Virus record (IMG/VR): IMGVR_UViG_3300027668_000112
Coordinates: 1 to 22,602 of that record
From: a virus
Length of the DNA: 22,602 nt
Direction: 5' to 3' (one strand)
A program made the position numbers and the translations under genes. The notes beneath the pieces were generated by a model. It made no database searches and was not told where the DNA came from. It saw nothing but the letters and a program-made list of their open reading frames with translations. Below are positions 6,602 through 13,871 of the stretch, piece after piece; the stretch's first letter is position 1; every line of letters begins with the position of its first letter.

Positions 6602-7972
6602 CTAATCAAATACATCTGGTGTTTCAGTCTTAGTCCAAGGACCTCTTTCCATATACTTAGAACTAACTGAGACTGTTTTACCAAATAATTCTTTTGGTGT
6701 AAGTATCATAATTTGATACTTTCTATTTACATCATCAGTTCCTGTTACTTCAATTTCCATTTCTTCGTGTTTCTTACCACCAAATGTAACACCATGACCA
6801 GTCATAAATTTGTGTACTGCTTCATTGATTACTTTGCTTTCGCCTAGTAGTTCATCTTTAGTTGCCTTGAAGTTACTTTGCTTCCATTTTTGTTTGAGTT
6901 GTCCAAGTTTTGCTCCAATTTCTGGTCCTGGATTCATACCTTTAGAAATTAAGTCAGTGCCTGTTACCGGAAAGGTTGGTACTTCTGCATCAATGTTTAC
7001 ATCTTTGCCTTGTAGTGTTGCTAGTGCTGAAATTAAATCTTTATTAACTCCATCAGCAATCATATCTTCTACTTTCTTTTGGTCAAGTGAATTATTTTTA
7101 TTCTTAACTAAAAAGTCTAACAGAGCCGATTCGTTGTTACTTAATCTCCAACGTTTTGCTATGTCTACTGTGTTACCCATCTGTGCTAATGCTACAATTG
7201 AGTTACCGTTGTCTTTAACTTTGCTTAAATCGTTTGTTGATAATCCTATAACTTTACTTACACCTGTTTTAGTCATGTGGTCTAATATATTCGCAACATT
7301 GTTACCTGCAAGAACTTTACTCATTTCTTGCCAAATACGTTCAGCACTTATTTTCTGTAAACCTGATGTGTTTGAACTGATTGCTTTTAAAGTATCTTCA
7401 TCCCAAGTAGGAGTTGATAATCTGCCTTGAAATCTGAAGTATCTCAATATACGTAAATAATCTTCTGTAATTCTTTGCTCTGCATCGCCCACAAACTTAC
7501 TGACTTTATCTTGTAAGTCGTCCATGCCATTAAAGTAATCAAATACATTACCTTCCATATCCATGCTCATAGCATTGTATGTTAAGTCTCTGCGTTTAGC
7601 ATCTTCTTCCCAATTAGTTACAAACTCTACTTTAGCATGCCTGCCATCTGTTTCTGTGTCTGCTCTTAGTGTTGTGATTTCAAATGGTTCACTATCTAAG
7701 ATTGCGGTAAGTGTGCCATGTTCTAAACCGGTTGGCTTATGTTTAATACCTGCTTTATCAAGTATAGCAATCATTTCATCTGGTGTAGCATCAGTTGCCA
7801 AGTCAATATCTTTTGGAGTTTTACCTAAAGCAATATCTCTAACAGCACCACCTACAATTCTTAGTTCGTAGTTGTTACTCTTAAAAACTTTATCTAGTTT
7901 TTTGATAGACGAAGTTATAACCGACTTTACGTCTAGTAATTCTTCGTGTAATATTACTTCATTAATTCTCAT
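6602..7972 (-). CDS. cca: CCA-adding tRNA nucleotidyltransferase / poly(A) polymerase family
   Basis: The 456-aa protein shows the full class II head: IVGGAVRD at 39-46, LGKTPKDIDLAT with catalytic Asp55 and Asp57, LEHGTLTA, the RRDLTYNAM motif at 127-135, and EDYLRILRYFRF at 170-181. This family adds or repairs the 3' CCA of tRNA; a poly(A) polymerase activity cannot be excluded from motifs. Two features are odd. The first residues, MRINEVILHEE, resemble a capsid-targeting tag with L-H-E. About 70 C-terminal residues, from roughly 385, go beyond the usual neck/body region and contain a beta-rich segment (EIEVTGTDD, KYQIMIL). There is no ribosome site, and a late box lies four bases before the ATG. 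No tRNA gene is in the window. Confidence 0.9.
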   Translation of the reverse strand: MRINEVILHEELLDVKSVITSSIKKLDKVFKSNNYELRIVGGAVRDIALGKTPKDIDLATDATPDEMIAILDKAGIKHKPTGLEHGTLTAILDSEPFEITTLRADTETDGRHAKVEFVTNWEEDAKRRDLTYNAMSMDMEGNVFDYFNGMDDLQDKVSKFVGDAEQRITEDYLRILRYFRFQGRLSTPTWDEDTLKAISSNTSGLQKISAERIWQEMSKVLAGNNVANILDHMTKTGVSKVIGLSTNDLSKVKDNGNSIVALAQMGNTVDIAKRWRLSNNESALLDFLVKNKNNSLDQKKVEDMIADGVNKDLISALATLQGKDVNIDAEVPTFPVTGTDLISKGMNPGPEIGAKLGQLKQKWKQSNFKATKDELLGESKVINEAVHKFMTGHGVTFGGKKHEEMEIEVTGTDDVNRKYQIMILTPKELFGKTVSVSSKYMERGPWTKTETPDVFD

Positions 7973-7976
7973 AACT

Positions 7977-7985
7977 GTATTTATC
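7977..7985 (-). promoter_or_regulatory. Late-type promoter box abutting the CCA-enzyme start codon
   Basis: Minus-strand GATAAATAC ends four bases before the ATG at 7972. With T4 late spacing (box at -13 to -6), +1 would be the A of the ATG itself. It either makes a leaderless message or is a chance match. Confidence 0.5.
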
Positions 7986-8006
7986 AGTTACGATATAGTT
8001 GCCCAT

Positions 8007-8034
8007 AAAAAAGCCCTCAATTAAGAGGGCTTTT
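8007..8034 (-). terminator. Intrinsic terminator after the tail sheath gene
   Basis: A perfect 10-bp stem (8009-8018 with 8025-8034, core GCCCTC/GAGGGC) has a 6-nt loop and is followed on the minus strand by six T. It lies 22 bases after the sheath stop codon and ends that unit before the CCA-enzyme unit. Confidence 0.9.
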
Positions 8035-8056
8035 AAACTAAACTCTCTAGTTTATA

Positions 8057-10705
8057 TTATAGTGTTTCGCCTGTGTTACGAATACGAAGTGGGATGTAGA
8101 TAAACTCTACTGACTTCGCTGGCTGTATTGCTACATCAACCCATAACTCATTTCTGTCGATACGTGCTGGTGTGTTATTTGAATCATCACATACAACTAC
8201 GAAATCATATAGGCCTCTTTGAGTAACAAGGTTACCACAAAAACGTTCAACTGCATCTCTCATATTATCACGAGTAATCTTATCGTTTTGCTCGAATAAG
8301 AATGCACGAGACATCTGGTCTAAGTTGTGACGCATATAGTTGACTAAACGTGCAACGTTTACTCTGTCTAGAGCAGTTGATGTTGCTTGTGTTGTCTTCT
8401 GACCATATACTGCCATTCCAGTTGATGGGAAGTCTGCGATTGGGTTTATACGTTGTCCATAAAGAACGTCACGTTGACCCTCACTTAGTTGTACTTTAAC
8501 AAACTCATCTTCTGAGTTGATATAACCAACTTGTGATGCGTTTGAAACTACACCACGTGTAAGACCTGCTGGCGCAAACCATGGGAATGATACTTGATCT
8601 GAAAATGCAAAAGTTCTTAATGCAATTGCTGATGAAGGTATAACTACATCATTACCTGACAAGTCACTTGACAAGCCGTGTGGGTAATAAATTGCCGCGT
8701 AAGTTTCTGCTGGAACATTTGCTGTTCCCCATGCTTTCATTGACGTTGAATCTGATTTCAATGTCATTGGACAATCACCGATAACGAATGCTATTTCTTT
8801 CTTGTCTTTGTTCAATGTAATCATTTCGTCCATTAACTCGAAGTATCCTGGAGCCGCGATTAGATTGAAATAAACTGCTTCTGAACGAATTCCATCGTTT
8901 GAAGAAATTGCTGCCTGCATTGCTGTAACAACCATCTGACGTTGTGCAGATGAGCCGAACTTACCAGAACCATCAGTGTTTACACCTGATGCCCATACCC
9001 ACTTACTGCTAGTGTATTTCTTAACGTTATAAGTAGAGTAGTCCATGTTAATCATCAATATGCCTTCCGGATGTAAATCTGGATTATCTACTGATGCGTG
9101 TACTGTTCTGCTTGTAGCCGCGCCTGATGAATCATAAGGTGCATCATGTGAGTAATGACTAAATGCCATTCCGTTTGTAGATGACTGGTCTGCATTGTCT
9201 AATTTGACCCATGCTGTACCTGACCAACGATAAGTCGTTGCGTAAGGAACTGCGTCACTGTCTACCCAAAGGTCACCTGTTGCTAATGATGTTGTTCCAT
9301 CTTTACGTTTTGTTGGTGCGCCCGAGACTAGTTGGCATTCGCTTGGAGCGGAGCCTAGTGTGTCTTCTGACCATGCATATTTTACCCATGTCATATTTCC
9401 GCCAACATTTGTATTCTTTAAGAATTCAATCTTAAGACTTGATGAGAACCAATGAGTACCTTCTGCAATTGTACCTGTAATTTGTGTTGCTGATGCTTGA
9501 TAAGATAATGCTTCCCAAACTGATGCTGTATTTGTAGCAACTGTGAAGCCTATATCTGTTTGACCTGCTGAGAATACTAAATTAAGTTCAAGACCGTCTG
9601 TCTTAGTGAAACGAATTTTATTTGTTCCAACTTTTTCAATACTAACGTTTGCTGTATTTAATGCCGCGTCTGCTTGAAATGTTGTTACAACATGATCTAA
9701 TGTCTTTGCTGAGAAACTAAAAGCAACTCCCTCTAAAGTACCCGCACATGTAATAGTTACTATATCTGAAATAGTACCTGAAGTAATGATTGATGTAGCC
9801 GCACCTGTGTGTCGTCTTAGTGACCAAGCACCAAGTCCACCTGTTGCTTTAGTATAAACGTCACCTACAGAAATCAATGTTGCTGATGCTAGGTCGTCAC
9901 TTGCATGAATTGGTGCTTGTTTTGAAACAAACAATCCTGATGTAGAATTATAAGACGATAAATCTACGTCTAATCCGCCGCCTGCTAATGCTTTACGTAC
10001 ATATAAATCACCTGCTACTAATGCCGCTGATGCTGAATTTACAGTTGGTGCAAATTGTGAAAATTGAAAATCTGCTGAGGCTACGTCACCCATTTGAATC
10101 CAAGCACTTGCAACTTTTTCATAATATTTAACAGGGTCAGTTGATATTACAACTGCGTAGTCGCCTGCTGAACCAAAAGTATTTGATGGCTCTCCAGAAC
10201 CTTCAACATTAACATCATCTAAAACTGATAGTGATGCTGCCGCCCATGCTGTACCTGACCACTTGAATAGTCCGAAATCTGTTTTTGAAGTGTTATGCCA
10301 ATGTGTTCCATTAGTGATAACGCCTGCTGGTGCTGTAGTTGATGCTTCTAATTCTGCTAAGTCAACATCTGCACGAATAACATATGCGTTGTTCGATACT
10401 CCTAGATATTGATATGCCGCTAATAGTCCGTATTCGCTTGTTTCAGCGCCTTGAACGACTGAACCGCCAACTGAATAAAATTTTGGTTCGCCGAATGTTT
10501 CGACTAACTCTCTCTGTGATGAAACTAGATAGGCAACACCCGCTGTTGCTGGTTTTGTACCAGCCGCGATTGCACTTCCTGAGGCATCTGATTTGTTACT
10601 TGCTGTTGCAATAACTAATAATGGTAATGTACCTTGTGTGGCTGCCGCATATTGCGACTCGTCACTAACTGTTACTGATACACCTGGTGATACTAATGTA
10701 GCCAT
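8057..10705 (-). CDS. gp18: Tail sheath protein, T4 gp18 family, with large fibre-like insertion
   Basis: At 882 aa this is much longer than T4 gp18 (659 aa). The N-terminal 115 residues (SPGVSVTVSDES, then the AYQYLGVSNNAYVIRA strand) and the C-terminal 290 (from about 590: VYFNLIAAPGYFELMDEM, then FVVVCDDSNNTPARID and FIYIPLRIRNTGETL) are typical sheath. The sheath contracts around the gp19 tube to drive injection. Residues about 115-585 are a long insertion with repeated aromatic pieces: FKWSGTAW (147-154), YYEKVASAW, GDVYTKATGG, GDLWVDSD...YRWSGTAW (477-499) and KKYTSSKW. These look like fibre modules and probably sit on the outer surface. AAGGAG lies six bases before the ATG. The gene is flanked by its own promoter candidates and the terminator at 8007-8034. 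Confidence 0.9.
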   Translation of the reverse strand: MATLVSPGVSVTVSDESQYAAATQGTLPLLVIATASNKSDASGSAIAAGTKPATAGVAYLVSSQRELVETFGEPKFYSVGGSVVQGAETSEYGLLAAYQYLGVSNNAYVIRADVDLAELEASTTAPAGVITNGTHWHNTSKTDFGLFKWSGTAWAAASLSVLDDVNVEGSGEPSNTFGSAGDYAVVISTDPVKYYEKVASAWIQMGDVASADFQFSQFAPTVNSASAALVAGDLYVRKALAGGGLDVDLSSYNSTSGLFVSKQAPIHASDDLASATLISVGDVYTKATGGLGAWSLRRHTGAATSIITSGTISDIVTITCAGTLEGVAFSFSAKTLDHVVTTFQADAALNTANVSIEKVGTNKIRFTKTDGLELNLVFSAGQTDIGFTVATNTASVWEALSYQASATQITGTIAEGTHWFSSSLKIEFLKNTNVGGNMTWVKYAWSEDTLGSAPSECQLVSGAPTKRKDGTTSLATGDLWVDSDAVPYATTYRWSGTAWVKLDNADQSSTNGMAFSHYSHDAPYDSSGAATSRTVHASVDNPDLHPEGILMINMDYSTYNVKKYTSSKWVWASGVNTDGSGKFGSSAQRQMVVTAMQAAISSNDGIRSEAVYFNLIAAPGYFELMDEMITLNKDKKEIAFVIGDCPMTLKSDSTSMKAWGTANVPAETYAAIYYPHGLSSDLSGNDVVIPSSAIALRTFAFSDQVSFPWFAPAGLTRGVVSNASQVGYINSEDEFVKVQLSEGQRDVLYGQRINPIADFPSTGMAVYGQKTTQATSTALDRVNVARLVNYMRHNLDQMSRAFLFEQNDKITRDNMRDAVERFCGNLVTQRGLYDFVVVCDDSNNTPARIDRNELWVDVAIQPAKSVEFIYIPLRIRNTGETL

Positions 10706-10739
10706 GTCTTTCTCCTTGTTGATTTAATTACTAATAGTA

Positions 10740-10768
10740 AATATATTTCGCTACTACTATTTAGTCAA
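10740..10768 (-). promoter_or_regulatory. Candidate sigma70-like promoter upstream of tail sheath, overlapping a late-like box
   Basis: On the minus strand TTGACT (10763-10768) and TATATT (10740-10745) are separated by 17 bp, each one base off consensus. A weak late-like box, CTAAATAG (10757-10764), overlaps the -35. The late box alone would give a leader of about 47 nt. Sheath expression is normally late, so the sigma70 reading is the weaker of the two. Confidence 0.4.
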
Positions 10769-10799
10769 AATCACTAAAAAACACTGTTTTTGGGGTTAA

Positions 10800-11438
10800 C
10801 TACGTAGACAACCCAGTCGCAACTTTACTATATAAAGCCTCGATGGTATCATCGTTTTGGATTATTCTATTGAACTGGTCATCCTTGTCTATCCATCTCC
10901 ATTCACTTTGATGAACGTCAGAATGATAATCTTTCATTAGTGATGATGCGGGATGGTGATTATCTTGTATAGCATATCCCCACCAACTTGGCAACTCGCC
11001 TCGTCTGACATTCCAAACTTCACCGCCAAGGTCTTTTATGATTTGTATTTCATTTGCAAATCGTACATCAGGAACGATATACTTATTATCAGGATTATTA
11101 ATTATTTCTTGTTTAACAAGACTGACCCAGATTCCTTGATAGAATCCATTTCTCATACAATCTGTACCGAACTCTTGTAGAACTAATCTAGGAGTAATTT
11201 CTCTGCCGGTTTCTTTTGTCCAAAATTCGTCAACAGTTTCACGCCAATCTCTACTCTCTACAGAGTCACCTTCGAGCATCGCACGGTCCCAACCGAACAC
11301 AGTTGCAACTCCGTCTTTGAGTTTATCTGCAAAACTTAATTTAATGTAATTGTGTTCATCGACTAGAATATCTGCAACAGTGCCTTTGCCTGAGCCAATC
11401 AAACCTGTAATACCTATTATCATTTGAGTGCTTTTCAT
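10800..11438 (-). CDS. Deoxynucleoside monophosphate kinase (T4 gp1-like)
   Basis: The 212-aa protein begins with a P-loop: IGITGLIGSGKGTVADIL, with the Walker A lysine at 18. The pattern matches T4 gp1-type dNMP kinases: a RLVLQEFGTDCMRNGF segment in the middle (T4 gp1: RRLMQALGTDLIVNNF), a YIVPDVRFANEIQIIK segment near 119-135, and WNVRRGELP. These enzymes phosphorylate dNMPs to dNDPs for phage DNA synthesis; T4 gp1 has 241 aa. It lies between DUF1289 and the tail sheath, away from replication genes. Its own consensus sigma70 promoter lies 16-45 bases upstream. The start may be 11438 or the Met at 11423, because neither has a clear ribosome site. No strong terminator separates it from the sheath gene. 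Confidence 0.85.
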   Translation of the reverse strand: MKSTQMIIGITGLIGSGKGTVADILVDEHNYIKLSFADKLKDGVATVFGWDRAMLEGDSVESRDWRETVDEFWTKETGREITPRLVLQEFGTDCMRNGFYQGIWVSLVKQEIINNPDNKYIVPDVRFANEIQIIKDLGGEVWNVRRGELPSWWGYAIQDNHHPASSLMKDYHSDVHQSEWRWIDKDDQFNRIIQNDDTIEALYSKVATGLST

Positions 11439-11453
11439 ATTTGGTGTAGACTT

Positions 11454-11483
11454 ATTATATCACTATACCAGTGTAAATGTCAA
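11454..11483 (-). promoter_or_regulatory. Perfect-consensus sigma70 promoter for the dNMP kinase gene
   Basis: On the minus strand TTGACA (11478-11483) and TATAAT (11454-11459) are both perfect and separated by 18 bp. The -35 overlaps the stop of the DUF1289 gene. Transcription would begin about 11447, giving a leader of only about 9 nt to the ATG at 11438, or about 24 nt to the Met at 11423. No GATAAATA box is present here, unlike at most neighbours. Confidence 0.8.
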
Positions 11484-11722
11484 CCGTTTTCTGAATTTAT
11501 ATCTCGGGATTCTATATCTTTCAATATGGCGTCTTTCATATCATCTGGATAATCAAGCCAATCGAAGATTTCATTCATGTGGCGTTTACAGCCTATGCAG
11601 AAGTTTTTTTCGTTGTATTTACATACACTGATACAGGGACTTTTAGTATTTCCATGTAAAGGGGATAATGGACTCTTATAGTTCATACAAGTAGGCGATG
11701 TCGGCGTATTATAATTAGCCAA
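11480..11722 (-). CDS. DUF1289-family small cysteine protein
   Basis: The 80-aa protein contains the DUF1289 pattern: SPCISVCKYN, then FCIGCKRHMNEIFDWLDY, with Cys30, 34, 42 and 45 (CxxxC-x7-CxxC), and a closing helix where the family usually has a short acidic/basic run. DUF1289 proteins are common in proteobacteria; the cysteines suggest metal or Fe-S binding, but the function is not established. The start is uncertain. The frame begins at a TTG at 11722 that overlaps the gp13-like stop, with AGG eight bases upstream. The first in-frame ATG is at 11686 and lacks a ribosome site. Both keep the cysteine core. The N-terminal 28 residues are Pro/Ser/Thr-rich. Confidence 0.75.
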   Translation of the reverse strand: MANYNTPTSPTCMNYKSPLSPLHGNTKSPCISVCKYNEKNFCIGCKRHMNEIFDWLDYPDDMKDAILKDIESRDINSENG

Positions 11723-11732
11723 TCATTACGCC
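11703..11732. repeat. Inverted repeat over the gp13-like stop / DUF1289 start
   Basis: Arms GGCGTA (11703-11708) and TACGCC (11727-11732) enclose 18 bases that hold the gp13-like stop codon and the putative TTG start of DUF1289. It could modulate translational coupling, or be chance. Confidence 0.3.
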
Positions 11733-12467
11733 TAATGGAGCAGAACCATCGATATATAGTTTCAACTCAGTTTCTAATTTTTCTATATCTGCGTTTGCAT
11801 CTGCTTTTAAGACATCACCGTTTAATTGAACTCCACCTTGGGCGCCAGGAAGTTGAGAAAATTTTGAACGAGCCTCGCCAATCATTTTCTTACAATATGC
11901 TAATGCATAATCTCTCATCCATGATTTTAGATAAGGATCTATTAGAAGTTGGTCGACTGAACGTTCTAAGTATACATGAAGAAGAACCATCTCGTCCGCT
12001 CTCATCTTTCTTAAAAGTTTAATCTTATGAGTGTTTGGTCTCCAGATGAATTGTATATCAGTTGCCGCAACTTTGTTTAGTGTTTCACGGTACTGAGAGA
12101 ATAATTCGTAAGTTGAAATACCACCTATGTGATTGTTCATAAAGAAATATGAATTCGCATATGCTAACTCAAATGGGTCCATATCAACACCAGAAGAAAT
12201 ACCATGACCGAATGAACGATGATGAATCTTCTTTACTTCTGTTATTTCGTCAGGTAGAGTATACTCGTCAACGTCTTTTTTGAGTTCGATAGTATAAAAA
12301 TCTTCTTCTACTGCATTCTCTGAACGTTGTCTAATCTTGTCAACTGCAATCTCAATTGCTAGGTCGTAATGTTCTGGATCTAATTCAATATCGACCATGC
12401 CATCGCCGAGCAATAGTCTAATCTGTTTAATTACATCATTTTGTATTTTATTACGTTGCTTTGCCAT
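11715..12467 (-). CDS. gp13: Probable neck protein, T4 gp13-like
   Basis: The 250-aa protein follows the pattern of cyanophage/T4-type gp13 neck proteins. A helical N-terminus is followed by LDPEHYDLAIEIAVDKIRQR (about 30-49), then EEDFYTIELKKDVDEYTLPD, and VKKIHHRSFG. The second half holds a QFIWRPNTHKIKLLRK strand pair and a SWMRDYALAYCKKMIGEARSK helix near 190. T4 gp13 has 309 aa. Gp13 and gp14 form the neck that closes the filled head and accepts the tail. GAGGG lies seven bases before the ATG, with a late box at 12510-12518. Its usual partners gp14 and gp15 are on the opposite strand 2.2 kb away. Identification is by pattern and context, without catalytic residues to confirm. Confidence 0.65.
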   Translation of the reverse strand: MAKQRNKIQNDVIKQIRLLLGDGMVDIELDPEHYDLAIEIAVDKIRQRSENAVEEDFYTIELKKDVDEYTLPDEITEVKKIHHRSFGHGISSGVDMDPFELAYANSYFFMNNHIGGISTYELFSQYRETLNKVAATDIQFIWRPNTHKIKLLRKMRADEMVLLHVYLERSVDQLLIDPYLKSWMRDYALAYCKKMIGEARSKFSQLPGAQGGVQLNGDVLKADANADIEKLETELKLYIDGSAPLGVMIG

Positions 12468-12509
12468 CGTTTGACCCTCAAAATATCGTTAACTATATTA
12501 GTTCTAACA

Positions 12510-12518
12510 GTATTTATC
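12510..12518 (-). promoter_or_regulatory. Late-type promoter box for the gp13-like gene
   Basis: Minus-strand GATAAATAC overlaps the TGA stop of the 427-aa gene and gives a leader of about 38 nt. A weaker sigma70-like pair, TTGATA-17 bp-TATAGT, can be drawn from the same bases. Confidence 0.65.
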
Positions 12519-13800
12519 AAAAAACTTTTATAATCAAACTGTGGTCATTAAATCTGCCATTCAATTTTATTTCAACACTGTTGATGGCTTCAAATTCCTT
12601 GCTTAATGCACGTTTTGTTACCTTCTTGAACATTGCCAGTTGGGCAAGTGGCTTCCGTAATGTCTTCTGGACGCTCGTCAATGGGTCAAAACCTGTAATA
12701 GTTGTTCCCTTGACGCTAAATCCCGAACCATCTCTTTTTAATCCCTTAGGATCAATATTAGAAGCATAGTATATTCCTAGTTTTCTAGTCTTAGAGTTGT
12801 AGACTACTGCCACATTTGCCCCTATTAAGTCTGTTGGTGGTACACTAATTGACTTTGTTTCTGGATGATGGTCTAAGTATTTGAACTTACTAACTTGATT
12901 TTCTGCACTTATTACCTTCTTCTTACGAGGCTTTCTTGTTACTTTTCCTTTTAGTACAATATTATCACACGCATCCATTATAGTTTTGTACATATTATAT
13001 TGATTCTTTATATCGACTTTAGACAGATGTGTATAGCCCTCTTTAAGTTGAGTGTGCATGTCTTGTTGAATTTCATCCATCGCTTTCATTTCTTTAGCAG
13101 ATGGTGGATTTACTAATTCTGAAAAATCATCAAACATCGGTTTGTAGATTGATGCTATTATCTTCGCATGATTTGGTTTTGCACCAACAATCAGTAGCAT
13201 TGTTTGAGGGTCGAAACTAGATAACATCTCTTTTGAACCATCATACCCATCAATGAACTCTTCAATATCATCTGACATTTCTAAAGACTTAGCAAACAAA
13301 AGTTGTTGAATCGTAGGCTTATATTTGGTAACTTTAATTGTATCTTCTACTTTTTTCTCTTCTTTAATTTTTTTACCGTGTTCGATAATACTTTCCAATT
13401 CTGTTTTGACTGAATCAGTTGCGTTTTTCATAGAATCTGATGAAAGTCCTGGCATTGATATCATGTATTCTGAAACACCTTCGTGATTTTCTGGCATTCC
13501 GTTAGTCAATGCTCTGACATATCCAGCAAGTGTACTTCTTGTACGCCAATCTGGCGCTGATTTGTAAGATGCAATATCTTCTTTTGAATAATCATTTGCT
13601 TTCATCCAATCGACTACCCAAATAATGAAATCTTTATAGTTGTAAAAATAACTATAATAATATGGAGTGCGAGAACGTTCTCTGTAGTACTCTTCGCCTG
13701 ACCATTGGTCTGCACCTTTCCAGTCGGGTTCGTATCCCACCATATACTCGTCAGTGAATTTTCCTTTCATCGCTATCTTTTTTCTTTTCGTCATTACCAT
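12517..13800 (-). CDS. Conserved-looking 427-aa phage protein of unknown function
   Basis: The frame extends to a TTG at 13818, but I place the start at the ATG at 13800 (MVMTKRKKIAMKGKF); the ATG at 13794 is also possible. GAGGG lies eleven bases before 13800. Visible parts are a Tyr/Trp-rich region (residues about 35-65, YYYSYFYNYKDFIIWVVDWMK), a segment WRTRSTLAGYVRALTNGMPE, a lysine-rich helical middle (125-150), and a C-terminal beta-rich part around GANVAVVYNSKTRKLGIYYA. I have the impression that similar proteins occur in T4-like marine phages, but I can assign no function. A perfect sigma70 promoter lies just upstream, so it may act early rather than as a virion part. Confidence 0.8.
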   Translation of the reverse strand: MVMTKRKKIAMKGKFTDEYMVGYEPDWKGADQWSGEEYYRERSRTPYYYSYFYNYKDFIIWVVDWMKANDYSKEDIASYKSAPDWRTRSTLAGYVRALTNGMPENHEGVSEYMISMPGLSSDSMKNATDSVKTELESIIEHGKKIKEEKKVEDTIKVTKYKPTIQQLLFAKSLEMSDDIEEFIDGYDGSKEMLSSFDPQTMLLIVGAKPNHAKIIASIYKPMFDDFSELVNPPSAKEMKAMDEIQQDMHTQLKEGYTHLSKVDIKNQYNMYKTIMDACDNIVLKGKVTRKPRKKKVISAENQVSKFKYLDHHPETKSISVPPTDLIGANVAVVYNSKTRKLGIYYASNIDPKGLKRDGSGFSVKGTTITGFDPLTSVQKTLRKPLAQLAMFKKVTKRALSKEFEAINSVEIKLNGRFNDHSLIIKVF

Positions 13801-13842
13801 CTCTGTTATATCCCTCAACTTTATATATCAACAATATTAAGT

Positions 13843-13871
13843 ATTATATGCCACATTTATCTTTTTGTCAA
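13843..13871 (-). promoter_or_regulatory. Perfect-consensus sigma70 promoter for the 427-aa gene
   Basis: On the minus strand TTGACA (13866-13871) and TATAAT (13843-13848) are exact and separated by the optimal 17 bp. The -35 overlaps the stop of the oxygenase gene. The spacer contains GATAAATG (13854-13861), a late-like box in the same orientation. The leader to the ATG at 13800 would be about 36 nt. Confidence 0.85.

Noticed and set aside
6810-7430. 206-codon plus-strand open frame
   Set aside because: It lies fully antisense to the CCA-adding enzyme, whose catalytic motifs are intact. It has no ribosome site and a composition typical of a reverse-frame shadow.
10776-10796. Terminator after dNMP kinase (AAAAAC/GTTTTT arms)
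   Set aside because: The stem is nearly all A-T, has only a 3-nt loop and would be weak. I do not call it.
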